64,000 nucleotides of DNA from Singulisphaera sp. GP187 (lineage in GTDB: Bacteria; Planctomycetota; Planctomycetia; Gemmatales; Gemmataceae): the NCBI GenBank assembly GCA_945861245.1, contig CAMAUE010000005.1, positions 1 to 64,000 of the forward strand. Reading direction: 5' to 3'. Position 1 is the stretch's first letter; each line of letters opens with the position of its first letter. The notes beneath the pieces were generated by a model. The model saw nothing but the letters and a program-made list of their open reading frames with translations. It made no database searches and was not told the origin of the DNA. The position numbers and the translations under genes were made by a program. This document shows, piece by piece, positions 24,439-32,693 of this stretch.

Positions 24439-24496
24439 TTCCGCTTGCGGCTTAGCGTTCGGAAAATCCCACATGAGCGCTAAGCCGCAAGCGGAA
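24439..24496. repeat. Palindrome family 1, full copy, directly abutting a stop codon
   Basis: Arms 24439-24460 and 24475-24496 (22 bp with one T-G pair at 24458/24477), 14-nt loop. It starts at the nucleotide after the stop codon of the upstream gene and ends 4 nt from the stop codon of the convergent glycosyltransferase gene. Confidence 0.85.
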
Positions 24497-24500
24497 ATTA

Positions 24501-25772
24501 CTACACCGTCGAGTGTGTCGCGTCTTTCTGTTGCGCGTTGGTCGGCTCGTACGGCTCGTATTTTTCCATCACAATATCGCCAGGCCCATTGATCGTATAG
24601 TTGATCCCACGCCAGGCAACACGACGGAGCACGTTCGCCTTCACCAGCAAGTACATGCAGATCACTTGGGTGAAAAAGAAGCCAGGCACCATCCGCCAGG
24701 TCCAGACGATAGGCGGCGGCACCAATCCACGAATCCGCCAGTTACGCCGCACGATGACCTCCGCCATCGTTAGCCCACCATACATTGCACCCGCGAATAG
24801 CCCGACGAAGCCAACAGACAGCGCCAGCCAATCCCAACGTTCCAGCCAGCTCGCGGCCCCGGCGATGCCCAACAACGACGCGATGGCGACGACATTCGCC
24901 ATGTTGCAGCTGAGCAACGTCGGCCAATCGACATGGTCCAGCCGAACACACAACAACTGCCGTTGAATGAAGCGCACTGACGCAGAAAACGTAATGGTCT
25001 CGTGGTTAATGTTCGTCGCCGCCGGGGCGAACACCAGTTTGTAACCCAATTCACGCAATGGGCCGGTGACCGCGCTGTCTTCGCACAGCGCTCGATTCCA
25101 GCGTTCTTTGATGCTCGACCTGCGGAATACGTCCATGCGGATTGCCGTCGAACCGCCCCAGGCATGGTCAAACGCGAACATTTGCGGATACGACCCGCTG
25201 TTGAAAATATGCCGCATGATCGATCCCCACCCGCAATCGATCGGCGCGAACCAGCGCATGCCGGTCGTCGCACCGATTGTCGGATCGGCAAACGGCTCGA
25301 CCATCGCGCGCAGCCAATCGGGAGCGGGAATCGAATCGGCGTCGATCAGAACGACGACATCCATCTCCGGCCCGAGACGCGATACGGTTTGGAGCTGGGC
25401 GCAGCACTTGAGGCTGCACTTCGCGCATGGTTTCTCTAGCACGCTGACTTCGACGTTCACCCGGTCGGGATAGCCGCGTGCAAGGATCTCATGCACCTTC
25501 GCCCAGGCCGAGTCGTCGCGGTTGTCCACGACGATGCGAATCTGATAACGAGGGAAGTCTTGATTGAGCAAACCCTGAAGACAGGCGTCCAATGACGGAT
25601 CGGCGCCGCGCAGACACAGGAGCACCGCGACATTCGGATAGGTCTCGCCCACCGGCGGCGTCGCTCGGCTTCGCTTGGTGTAGGCGATGATCATGCACCA
25701 TGCCCAATAAGCCGGCAACTGCGCGACAAGACCCAGTGCGATTATCACCGCGTACATCACGAGATCAGACAT
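24501..25772 (-). CDS. Membrane glycosyltransferase, family 2
   Basis: A 423-aa processive-type GT-A glycosyltransferase. One N-terminal membrane helix (about 5-30) precedes the catalytic domain (about 45-280) and three to four C-terminal membrane helices (about 285-385). Catalytic residues are the metal-binding DAD (144-146, in VLIDADSIPAPDW), the ED pair (231-232, in LCEDSAVTGPL) and Q270 in FIQRQLLCVRL, in the place of the usual QxxRW. The layout resembles ceramide glucosyltransferase (GT21) and related lipid glycosyltransferases, which put sugars on lipids at the cytoplasmic face; the acceptor here is not known. It stands alone. Confidence 0.82.
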   Translation of the reverse strand: MSDLVMYAVIIALGLVAQLPAYWAWCMIIAYTKRSRATPPVGETYPNVAVLLCLRGADPSLDACLQGLLNQDFPRYQIRIVVDNRDDSAWAKVHEILARGYPDRVNVEVSVLEKPCAKCSLKCCAQLQTVSRLGPEMDVVVLIDADSIPAPDWLRAMVEPFADPTIGATTGMRWFAPIDCGWGSIMRHIFNSGSYPQMFAFDHAWGGSTAIRMDVFRRSSIKERWNRALCEDSAVTGPLRELGYKLVFAPAATNINHETITFSASVRFIQRQLLCVRLDHVDWPTLLSCNMANVVAIASLLGIAGAASWLERWDWLALSVGFVGLFAGAMYGGLTMAEVIVRRNWRIRGLVPPPIVWTWRMVPGFFFTQVICMYLLVKANVLRRVAWRGINYTINGPGDIVMEKYEPYEPTNAQQKDATHSTV

Positions 25773-25927
25773 GACGAAGTAAGTTCCTGCAGGTTTGTGA
25801 GAATCGCGATGGCAGAATTGCTTATCTTACAGACATTCAACGCGATTTTCATGCCACGTTGACGCGCCGGGGATCGACTGCAATGATAAACTAAATTGCA
25901 TGCGACAGGAAATGACCCATTTCGTTT

Positions 25928-25997
25928 CCCGCATATAGCTCGCCTTTTATGGCGGGTTCCGCACTTACTCGCCATAAATGACGAGCCGTATGCGGGA
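25928..25997. repeat. Palindrome family 3, full copy
   Basis: Outer arms CCCGCAT and ATGCGGG; inside, CTCGCCTTTTATGGCG on the left pairs imperfectly with CGCCATAAATGACGAG on the right. Each inner arm is itself nearly palindromic. It lies immediately upstream of the start of the zinc-ribbon gene at 26019. Confidence 0.7.
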
Positions 25998-26018
25998 CGA
26001 AAACAGACGAGAGAAATC

Positions 26019-26690
26019 ATGGCCGATATTGCTGCCGTCACTTGTCCGGAATGCGACAAAAAATTCAAGCCGAAAGCAGACGTGCGCGGCAAGAAGATCA
26101 AGTGCCCGTTTTGCAAGGAACCGTTAACCGTGCCTGCCGAGAAAAAAAGCAAAGCGGGGGCCGCGAAACCCAAGAAGCAAAAAGAGGATGAACCCATAAG
26201 CCTGGTAGACGACGTGAAGCCGCCGGAACCGCCCGAGCCTGCGAAGCCGGAGAGAGACACGCAATTCGATAACGATCCAGACCCCTATGGCGTGAAGTCA
26301 CAGGATTTGACGCCACGCTGTCCCGATTGTGCAGGCGAATTGGAGAGCGCCACCTCCATCATCTGCCTGTACTGCGGCTACAATTCATTGACCCGCGAGC
26401 GAGGGCAGACGAAGAAGGTAAAAAGCATCACCGCGAGCAAACAGCTCGCTTATCTTGGGCCCGCCATCGGGGCGGCGGCGTTCGTGTTTTCCGGCATCGT
26501 GTTCCTCATCTACTTCGCGGTAGTCAGTCCGTACCACGTCGATGGCGTCCCCATCCTCAACTACACCGATCACGAATCGATTCGCATGTGGTTCACGGTA
26601 ATTTCTCTCGGCATCCTTTGGGGCGCCGGCGTGTTCTGTTTCAAGAAATTCATCGAAAAGCCGAACCCCGATGAAGAGAAGCTGGATTAA
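26019..26690 (+). CDS. Double zinc-ribbon membrane protein
   Basis: A 223-aa protein. The first ribbon has CPECDKKFKPKADVRGKK then CPFCKEPL; a charged Lys/Pro/Glu linker follows; the second ribbon has CPDCAGELESATSIICLYCG. Two hydrophobic helices (about 147-170 and 190-210) anchor the C-terminus. This architecture of cytoplasmic zinc ribbons plus two membrane spans is frequent in planctomycetes and of unknown function. The start at 26019 has GAGAGAAATC upstream; the frame is open further upstream through a family 3 palindrome, which should not be counted as protein. It is convergent with the CDGSH gene. Confidence 0.78.
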   Translation: MADIAAVTCPECDKKFKPKADVRGKKIKCPFCKEPLTVPAEKKSKAGAAKPKKQKEDEPISLVDDVKPPEPPEPAKPERDTQFDNDPDPYGVKSQDLTPRCPDCAGELESATSIICLYCGYNSLTRERGQTKKVKSITASKQLAYLGPAIGAAAFVFSGIVFLIYFAVVSPYHVDGVPILNYTDHESIRMWFTVISLGILWGAGVFCFKKFIEKPNPDEEKLD

Positions 26691-26738
26691 TCTCACATCA
26701 TCATGCAGCGATTCGTATTCGCGTTGTCGACGCCTAAT

Positions 26739-26800
26739 GTCAGAGCCGCGCACGCAGTAAGCGGATATTCGAAATTGTTTACTGCGTGCGCGGCTCTGAC
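26739..26800. terminator. 22-bp perfect palindrome between convergent genes
   Basis: Arms 26739-26760 and 26779-26800 (core CAGAGCCGCGCACGCAGTAA), 18-nt loop. It is placed between the ends of the zinc-ribbon gene (+) and the CDGSH gene (-), so it may terminate both. No T run follows. The sequence matches no other palindrome in the window. Confidence 0.6.
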
Positions 26801-26805
26801 AGACA

Positions 26806-27039
26806 TCACACAATCGGAGCTGGCACCGGCGCCGTCTCTGCAGCCTGGAAGCCGCACGCCTTGTGCGAGCCGTCGCAGAACGGCTTGTTCTTCGACGCCC
26901 CGCATCGGCATAGAGCAATGTTCTCCTTCCCCGCAGGCAACGGGAAGGCATTCCCCAAATGATCCACAAGCAGAAACTTCGCCGGCAGAACGAACGGCCC
27001 ATGCTCCCGACAGCGAATTGTCAATTTTTCGTCGGACAT
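26806..27039 (-). CDS. CDGSH-type iron-sulfur protein
   Basis: A 77-aa protein with a complete CDGSH zinc-finger-like motif: C44-x-C46-x2-S-x3-P-x-C55-D-G-S-H59, the three-Cys, one-His ligand set of a redox-active 2Fe-2S cluster. The first 35 residues form a short beta segment seen in bacterial single-CDGSH proteins. A good Shine-Dalgarno (AAAGGAG) precedes the ATG at 27039. It likely works in redox or iron-sulfur handling in the cytoplasm. It has no co-transcribed partner; a family 1 variant palindrome lies immediately upstream. Confidence 0.88.
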   Translation of the reverse strand: MSDEKLTIRCREHGPFVLPAKFLLVDHLGNAFPLPAGKENIALCRCGASKNKPFCDGSHKACGFQAAETAPVPAPIV

Positions 27040-27056
27040 ATTCCAATCTCCTTTTT

Positions 27057-27111
27057 TCGCTTGTCGTTTTGCGCTCGGAATAACCCATGCGAGCGCTAAA
27101 CGACAAGCCGA
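27057..27111. repeat. Palindrome family 1, variant copy
   Basis: Left arm has CTTGTCGTTTTGCGCTCG and right arm CGAGCGCTAAACGACAAG, so the usual GCGGCTTAG core has become GTCGTTTAG on both sides: the arms changed together. One mismatch and one bulge remain. It lies between the CocE-like gene's end and the CDGSH gene's start. Confidence 0.75.
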
Positions 27112-27121
27112 AGGTAATGAT

Positions 27122-28990
27122 CTACTTCCCCAACACTCCTACCGTGATTCGGCTCGCGCGATCCGCCGAGCGATACACCCGATGCGTCGCCGTGATGAAG
27201 TCGGCATCGTCGGCTAAGAAGATATTCGGTACGAACTTTTGCGGATTCCGGTCGGTCATGGGGAACCAACTGCTGTGTACCTGCACCATCACGCGATGGC
27301 CCTTCTTGAACGTGTGCAACACATCCTGCAACGTCAGCTTGATCATCGCGGGTTCGTTGGGCACGAACGCTTCCGGCTTCTCGAAGCTATTGCGGAACCG
27401 GCCACGGATCACCTCGCTGCGGACGTGCATCTGATAGCCTCGCATGTCCTTGCTGGATTTCGCGTCGGCAGACTTCCCCTGATAATTGTCTGGAAAAACG
27501 TCAATGACTTTGACAATCCAATCAGCATCGGTCCCGGTGGTTGCAACATGCAACTCCGTCTGGATCGGGCCGGCCAGCGTCAGGTCTTTGGTGAGGACAT
27601 CCGTCTCGAACGTCAGCACGTCGGGCCGCATCGATGCATAACGCATATCGTCCGTCATGTACGACGGATGCATGCCCCAGGTAATGCGCTCGGTGAATGG
27701 CACCGGTTTCTTCGGATCGCTGACGAAGCTATCGAAAGCATCGTTGTCCTTCGGTGCGACGGTTTGCAGCTTGCCCTTCGCGCCGAAATAGAACGTCTTC
27801 GCCTGCGTATCCCTCGGCGGCCAATGCTCGAACTTGTGCCACTTGTTCGCGCCGGTCTCGAACACGTAGGCTTCGGGCAGGCCGTGCTTGCCTTTGTCCT
27901 TGAGGAAATGGTTGAAGAACGGCAACTCGATGTTCTTCTGATAGAACTCCGCCGTGTTCGAGCCGAAGCCGATATGACCGAGGCTCGTAGCGTTTTCGTT
28001 CGACCATTGCCCATGCGCCCACGGGCCGACGACGAGCACGTTGAAGATGCCTGGGTTTTGTTTTTCGATTGCGTCATACGTGCGGAAGGTTCCGTAAAGA
28101 TCCTCGGCATCGAACCATCCGCCGACGGTCATGACGGCCGGCGCTACCTTCTTCAAGTGAGGCAAAAGGTTGCGATCCTGCCAAAATTTGTCGTAGTTCG
28201 GATGGGCCATCATCGTATCCCAGAACGTGATTTTGTTCTTGTAATAGCGTGCGTTCACGTTCTTGAGCGGGCCAATGTCGAGGAAGAAGCGATAGCCATC
28301 CTCCGTGCCGTACTTCGGCGGTGTTTTGCGCTGTGTCGTCAACTCCGGGCGTGGATCGCCGAAGCGATCGAAGAAGCCGAAAGCGTGTGGTAGAAAGAAC
28401 GCGCCATGGTGGAAGAAATCGTCGAAGAACCAGTCCGCAATCGGCGCTTGCGGCGACGACGCCTTGAGGGCGGGATGGGCGTTAATCATGCCTGCGGACG
28501 TGTAGAAGCCGGGATACGAGATGCCGAACTGGCCGACTTTGCCATTGTGGTTCGGCACGTTCTTGATGAGGTATTCGATGGTGTCATAAGTATCCGTGCT
28601 TTCGTCGATGTCGTTCTTGCCGCCTGGCTTCTGCAATTGCGGTCTCATGTTATCGAATAGGCCCTCGGACATATATCGGCCACGCACGTCCTGATAGGCG
28701 AAGATGTAACCTTCCTTGGCGAAATATTTGTTTGGCCCGAGCGAGAAACGATGGAGGTTCTCCTCATACGGATGAATGCCGTACGGCGTGCGCATCATCA
28801 GGATGGGATAAGCCGTGGTGGCATCCTTCGGCGAGTAGACAATCGTGTGCAGATGCTTACCATCGCGCATCGGAATTTTATAAGTCTTGCGCGTATAGTT
28901 TTCACGAACGTAAGCGCCCGTGCCCGCTTCCTGGGCCTGGACGATCAACGGAAAAAGCAGCAACAAGATGGCAGTGGCAGCGAGTCGCAT
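27122..28990 (-). CDS. Exported CocE/NonD-family hydrolase
   Basis: A 622-aa secreted protein of the X-Pro dipeptidyl-peptidase (S15)/CocE family, which hydrolyses acyl esters, amides or alpha-amino-acid esters. A signal peptide (about 1-20, LLLLFPLIVQAQ) is followed by the alpha/beta-hydrolase core with RTPYG, QDVRGRYMSEG (oxyanion region) and the nucleophile Ser158 in QFGISYPGF. The region around GGWFDAEDLYGTF holds the catalytic Asp and VVGPWAHGQWS the His. The C-terminal jelly-roll domain of the family starts near PDVLTFETDVLTKDL. The ATG at 28990 (GGAG upstream, begins the signal peptide) is preferred over the longer frame. It is probably followed by no other gene in its unit. Confidence 0.88.
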   Translation of the reverse strand: MRLAATAILLLLFPLIVQAQEAGTGAYVRENYTRKTYKIPMRDGKHLHTIVYSPKDATTAYPILMMRTPYGIHPYEENLHRFSLGPNKYFAKEGYIFAYQDVRGRYMSEGLFDNMRPQLQKPGGKNDIDESTDTYDTIEYLIKNVPNHNGKVGQFGISYPGFYTSAGMINAHPALKASSPQAPIADWFFDDFFHHGAFFLPHAFGFFDRFGDPRPELTTQRKTPPKYGTEDGYRFFLDIGPLKNVNARYYKNKITFWDTMMAHPNYDKFWQDRNLLPHLKKVAPAVMTVGGWFDAEDLYGTFRTYDAIEKQNPGIFNVLVVGPWAHGQWSNENATSLGHIGFGSNTAEFYQKNIELPFFNHFLKDKGKHGLPEAYVFETGANKWHKFEHWPPRDTQAKTFYFGAKGKLQTVAPKDNDAFDSFVSDPKKPVPFTERITWGMHPSYMTDDMRYASMRPDVLTFETDVLTKDLTLAGPIQTELHVATTGTDADWIVKVIDVFPDNYQGKSADAKSSKDMRGYQMHVRSEVIRGRFRNSFEKPEAFVPNEPAMIKLTLQDVLHTFKKGHRVMVQVHSSWFPMTDRNPQKFVPNIFLADDADFITATHRVYRSADRASRITVGVLGK

Positions 28991-29045
28991 GCGGCGCTCC
29001 GGCGTGAGAAAGGATGATGGATAACGACGCCGGTTAGTATATGGC

Positions 29046-29441
29046 TCATGGCTGAGTGCGTGGCGGAATCGTGCAGACGCCGTGCTCGCAGGGGATGATC
29101 TTGAAACGGTTACGTGCGACCCACATATAGATTTTTTGGCCAAGCCAGGTCATGCCCGGCAGATAGAGAAACGGCGCGATCAGCCAGATCGCCGGCAATC
29201 GCCACGCCAGGAAACGTAACGCAGAGAAACCGCCCAGGATTCGACTGCTATCGCTAGGCAAGACGTGCATTTGTTCGAGCAACGGCGATTTCGCGATCAG
29301 CGGCTCGCTGAGAATCGATTGTGACGTATCGCGCACATTGACATATTCCACCTTGCTCAGCCAATCGAGGCGGGTCAGCAGCGCAATTGACTTGCGGCAG
29401 AACGCACAATCGCCATCGTACAACACGCGGATTTTTGTCAT
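29046..29441 (-). CDS. DCC-family thiol-disulfide oxidoreductase-like protein
   Basis: A 131-aa protein of the DUF393/DCC family. It starts MTKIRVLYDGDCAFCRKS, with the defining D-G-D-C-x-F-C motif (D9 to C15). A hydrophobic stretch in the second half (WLIAPFLYLPGMTWLGQKIY) may lie against the membrane. The proposed redox function of the family rests on the CxxC pair. The next gene downstream on the same strand (CocE-like) starts 55 nt away, so the two may be co-transcribed; a family 2 palindrome sits just upstream of the start. Confidence 0.82.
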   Translation of the reverse strand: MTKIRVLYDGDCAFCRKSIALLTRLDWLSKVEYVNVRDTSQSILSEPLIAKSPLLEQMHVLPSDSSRILGGFSALRFLAWRLPAIWLIAPFLYLPGMTWLGQKIYMWVARNRFKIIPCEHGVCTIPPRTQP

Positions 29442-29454
29442 GATATCACTCGCC

Positions 29455-29535
29455 GTTTAGCCGCTCGCCTTCGGCGAGCGCGACCTGCATATCTTGCTAC
29501 ACCTGTTCGCACTCGCCGAAAGCGAGCGGCTAAAC
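29455..29535. repeat. Palindrome family 2, full copy
   Basis: Arms 29455-29478 and 29512-29535, 23 of 24 pairs. Each arm is itself a palindrome (CTCGCC, TTC, GGCGAG), so the element can form one long hairpin or two short ones. It ends 3 nt from the stop codon of the esterase gene at 29539 and lies 13 nt upstream of the DCC gene start. Confidence 0.85.
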
Positions 29536-29538
29536 ATT

Positions 29539-30717
29539 TCACTTCTTCTTCAACCGCAGACGCTGGATATTTTCAACCGCCTTTTGCCCGATGGTTGTGC
29601 CTTCGTAGTTGGCCGCGAGTAGTTCCCAGGTCGTGATGGCCTTCTGGAAATCGCCGAATCGTTCCAACGCTTTAGCTTGCGAGGCGAGCGAATTGACCTC
29701 GTCAGCGGCGCCTTGCTTCTCCACGAGTTGCAGGATCGCGTTGTCCTCGGTGACTTTTTTCAGCACGGCTCGCGCTTGATTGGCGGCATCGGACTTGGGC
29801 CAACGTTGGGTCACGCCTTGGAGAAGTGTGATGCCTCGCCAGGTCCGCTCGGGATCGCTGAGATTTTCGAGGCTCGCTGCAAATTGTCGCTTGGCCTGAT
29901 CTGTAGGGTTTGGCGTATCGCTCGCGCCGACCGCGAGCTTCGCATTCGCTTTCACGTGTTCCCGGCGGCGCTTCAAATCCTCAGTCAGCCAGGTGTACAC
30001 CTCAGCGACTACTGAAGCTGACGGCACGGCATGCCCCAATCCCGGCACGACCCACAGCTTCGAGCGGATGCCCAACTCGGCAAACCACGGAGCCATGTAG
30101 GCTTCGTTCTCCTTGCGGTTGAAGTCTTTCTCACCAGTGACGAACGCGACCGAGAGCCGATCCTCGATGCGATGCCGCAGATAGGTTGGCCCGCTGATCG
30201 GGTTCGTGCCGCACAGTGGGATGACGCCGCCGAAATACTCGGGCAAGGCGAAGGCGATGGCACAGGCCATGCGTCCGCCGCCGGAGAAGCCCGTGAGGTA
30301 GGTCTGATCGGGGTCGATGGCGTATTGCTGACGGATGTCGTCGAGCGTATCGAGTATGATGCGTGTGCGCGGCCCCGCTGGCGTGTTGTTGCCCGCGCCA
30401 AATGGCGAAGCGAAGAGTAGCCCGTGTTTCTCGCAGACTGCCTGCCAGGCCTTGACGCTGCTCGGCCCGTCGGCGGGTGAGATGAACAGAATGAGGCCCG
30501 CCGGTTTGTCCTTGGCGACGCCCTTCGGCACGAAGAGTTGGTATTTCTGCTTGGTCGAATCGTATCCCGCCGGGAGCTTCGCCGCCCCCTTGCCGAACCC
30601 GCCACACGCAAATTCCCAGTCGAGGCGCGTCGGGCTAGCGACCTTGCGTTCGGTTTGCGCGTTGGCAGTTGTTGCGACTAAGAAGAAAGAAAGCAAAAGG
30701 AGACGGTTTGATTTCAT
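29539..30717 (-). CDS. Exported esterase of the PHB-depolymerase type with helical tail
   Basis: A 392-aa secreted protein. A signal peptide (about 1-20, ending TANAQ) is followed by an alpha/beta-hydrolase domain (about 30-245) of the feruloyl-esterase/PHB-depolymerase kind: nucleophile in LTGFSGGGRMACAIA, acid near VTGEKDFNRKENE and His in VPGLGHAVPSAS. A TPR-like helical region (about 270-390) follows. It most likely cleaves ester bonds in polymers outside the cytoplasm. Start: MKSNRL at 30717; an ATG four codons earlier is also possible. Unlike the hydrolase at 21456, the catalytic Ser is present. Confidence 0.8.
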   Translation of the reverse strand: MKSNRLLLLSFFLVATTANAQTERKVASPTRLDWEFACGGFGKGAAKLPAGYDSTKQKYQLFVPKGVAKDKPAGLILFISPADGPSSVKAWQAVCEKHGLLFASPFGAGNNTPAGPRTRIILDTLDDIRQQYAIDPDQTYLTGFSGGGRMACAIAFALPEYFGGVIPLCGTNPISGPTYLRHRIEDRLSVAFVTGEKDFNRKENEAYMAPWFAELGIRSKLWVVPGLGHAVPSASVVAEVYTWLTEDLKRRREHVKANAKLAVGASDTPNPTDQAKRQFAASLENLSDPERTWRGITLLQGVTQRWPKSDAANQARAVLKKVTEDNAILQLVEKQGAADEVNSLASQAKALERFGDFQKAITTWELLAANYEGTTIGQKAVENIQRLRLKKK

Positions 30718-30781
30718 GGTGCTTCTCATGGCGGGTGCGGAATGCGAGCGTCGATGTGATTGTATGCGATTTGCCATCAGC

Positions 30782-30800
30782 GACGCTTCAATGAAGCGTC
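30782..30800. repeat. Short perfect palindrome
   Basis: GACGCTTCA-A-TGAAGCGTC, a 9-bp perfect palindrome with a single central base, in the 209-bp gap between two minus-strand hydrolase genes. Confidence 0.5.
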
Positions 30801-30926
30801 GTTACCGCTTAACGAATTCATTGCGCCAGCGTTTCGGCACCGTTGCAAAGGCGTGCTCATACGTCGCTTCGAGCGGCAGTTCAACGCAGCCGTCCGGTTC
30901 GAGGAACACACGGATTCACCACGGCG

Positions 30927-31970
30927 TCACTTCGCCTCGGCACGCGGCCCATGCGAATTCTCGCGCACAAATTGCATGATCGTCTGCAGCACCTGGTCGT
31001 CCCTGCTGAAAGCTTGGAATAAGATCGTGTTATGGTTGCGGCGATCCACTTTCATGAACTGCGATCGGCATTGATGCTCCATCAGCTTGCGGTGCATCTG
31101 CTCGGCCATTTCGGGAAGCAGCGGCAGGTCGTTCTCGGCGACCATCAGCAGAAACGGCGGCAGGCCGGCGCGCACGTGCGTCACCGGCGAAGCAGCGCGG
31201 CGGACCTCGACGCTGTCGCCAAACGCGGGGCCGAAGATGTTCAGGCTGATCGGCAAGCCCGGCCCATCAAACACCCGTTTGCGTGGCGGATTGCTTTCAC
31301 CACGCAACGGCGTCATGGATGCCAATCGCAGCGAGTCCGGCGACGAGCCGAACAAGTGCACGTCGGTCTTGCCCGGCGGGATCGCATAGACGCCGCTCAG
31401 GCCAACGACGCCCCGGATATCGTTGATGCTTCGCCCCTCGGCTTTGAGATATTGCTCATCGGTCGAAAGCAGCGCGACGAGATGTCCGCCGGCGGAATGT
31501 CCGACCAGGAAGAGCTGATTCGGATCGCCGCCATGTTTGGAGATGTTAGCGTGCGTCCAGGCGAAGGCGCGAGCGATGTCGCGAATATGCTCCGGGTGCT
31601 TGATCGTCGGCGAAAGGCGATAGTTCGGCATGACGACGCCGACGCCCTGGCTGGCCAAGCATTCGCCGACGCTCGAATACAGCCCGCAGCAACGGTTGTC
31701 GCCCAACAACCACGCGCCGCCGTGAACAAGCATAACGACGGGAAAGTCGGTACGACCCTTGGGCAAGTAGAGGTCAAGCTTATGCCGTGTTCGATCGAGG
31801 TGAGGCCCGTCATAATAGGCGACATCGCGGAGAGGCTCGACTTCGCAGTCGCTCGTGCCTTGCTTGGTCAAAGGCCGCCAAAGCATCATGTCGGTAACGC
31901 GACAGGCCGACAGCGAAGCCAACATGCCAGCGCATATTGCCGAGACTACCAATGAGGTTCGAAATACCAT
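30927..31970 (-). CDS. Lipoprotein alpha/beta hydrolase (esterase/lipase)
   Basis: A 347-aa hydrolase of the hormone-sensitive-lipase/carboxylesterase type. A signal sequence ends in a lipobox-like LASLSAC, suggesting lipid attachment. Oxyanion motif VMLVHGGAWLLGD, nucleophile in LVGHSAGGHLVAL, acid near VAENDLPLLPE and His in DRRNHNTILF are visible. The ATG at 31970 has an excellent Shine-Dalgarno (AGGGAGGAAAG) and is preferred over a start 21 bp upstream. It acts on small esters at the periphery of the cell, by family. It is followed at 209 bp by another esterase on the same strand. Confidence 0.85.
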   Translation of the reverse strand: MVFRTSLVVSAICAGMLASLSACRVTDMMLWRPLTKQGTSDCEVEPLRDVAYYDGPHLDRTRHKLDLYLPKGRTDFPVVMLVHGGAWLLGDNRCCGLYSSVGECLASQGVGVVMPNYRLSPTIKHPEHIRDIARAFAWTHANISKHGGDPNQLFLVGHSAGGHLVALLSTDEQYLKAEGRSINDIRGVVGLSGVYAIPPGKTDVHLFGSSPDSLRLASMTPLRGESNPPRKRVFDGPGLPISLNIFGPAFGDSVEVRRAASPVTHVRAGLPPFLLMVAENDLPLLPEMAEQMHRKLMEHQCRSQFMKVDRRNHNTILFQAFSRDDQVLQTIMQFVRENSHGPRAEAK

Positions 31971-32044
31971 CGCGCTTTCCTCCCTGATCAACCGAGCGGT
32001 ATCGGCGAGACGTGGGAGAAAGTCAAGTCGAATTGGATTTGCCT

Positions 32045-32066
32045 GCCGCTTGCGGCTTAGCGCTCA
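32045..32066. repeat. Half copy of palindrome family 1
   Basis: The left arm (core GCTTGCGGCTTAGCGCTCA) is intact; the right arm is lost (the sequence continues CAGGACGCCATGCGACC). It lies between the SET-domain gene's end and the lipoprotein hydrolase start. Confidence 0.65.
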
Positions 32067-32112
32067 CAGGACGCCATGCGACCGTAAGAACCCGATGCAA
32101 TCAGCAAAGCGT

Positions 32113-32574
32113 TCAACCCTCGCGCAAAAACGCCAGCGCGATGGGCCGCAAACGATCACGATCGAATTCCGACAGCTCCAGCCAAGGCCGAATCATGCCA
32201 CGGCAAGTCGCCGATCCGCACAGGCAGCGCAGTTGCCAGCCCGCCTCGGCGATGGATGTCGAATAATCCCACGCGATTTGGTCGCCCGCGGCGATATCAC
32301 GCAGCGCGAACAGGGCCGGTTCGCCGGTCACGAAGCCGGCGTTCGGGTCGCAGGAGTGATTGATGTAATCGTCGAGATTCCCGCCAGCCGAGCACAGCCA
32401 TTCGTCAGGGCCGACTTGCATCGCATGCCAATCGTCGTCCAGTTTATCGCTTGGCGCGATCCAGCCCTGGCATACGACCAGGCATGTCCCGCGGGCGATT
32501 GCTTCTGTAGCATAGACGCCACGACCCATGTTGGGCGTATCGCGGATTGCAAGAGGTGGCGTCGCTGCGGACAT
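32113..32574 (-). CDS. SET-domain protein (putative lysine methyltransferase)
   Basis: A 153-aa protein that is little more than a SET domain. It contains GRGVYATEAI (SAM-binding strand), the core NHSCDPNAG (72-80), the catalytic region AGDQIAWDYST with Tyr104, and a post-SET cysteine cluster CLCGSATCRG (C117, C119, C124) that, with C75, can hold a zinc ion. All key residues of an active methyltransferase are present. SET enzymes methylate lysines and are mostly eukaryotic; bacterial copies occur in scattered lineages including planctomycetes. The target is unknown. It is a single-gene unit with a half family 2 palindrome upstream of its start. Confidence 0.85.
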   Translation of the reverse strand: MSAATPPLAIRDTPNMGRGVYATEAIARGTCLVVCQGWIAPSDKLDDDWHAMQVGPDEWLCSAGGNLDDYINHSCDPNAGFVTGEPALFALRDIAAGDQIAWDYSTSIAEAGWQLRCLCGSATCRGMIRPWLELSEFDRDRLRPIALAFLREG

Positions 32575-32587
32575 ATGTGGGATACCA

Positions 32588-32670
32588 TTTAGTTTAGCCG
32601 CTCGCCTTTGGCGAGCGCGTGCTGGTTGTTTGCTGTTATTTGCGGAATATCGCCATGTCCGCGCTTAAAC
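32588..32670. repeat. Half copy of palindrome family 2
   Basis: A complete left arm GTTTAGCCGCTCGCCTTTGG (from 32590) with its internal palindrome CTCGCCTTTGGCGAG; of the right arm only CGCGCTTAAAC remains near 32660. It lies between divergent SET and protease genes. Confidence 0.65.
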
Positions 32671-32693
32671 AATTATGATACGGAAATACTCTT

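Noticed and set aside
27239-28393. 384-aa plus-strand ORF opposite the CocE-like hydrolase
   Set aside because: Antisense shadow caused by GC-rich codon usage; no family motifs.
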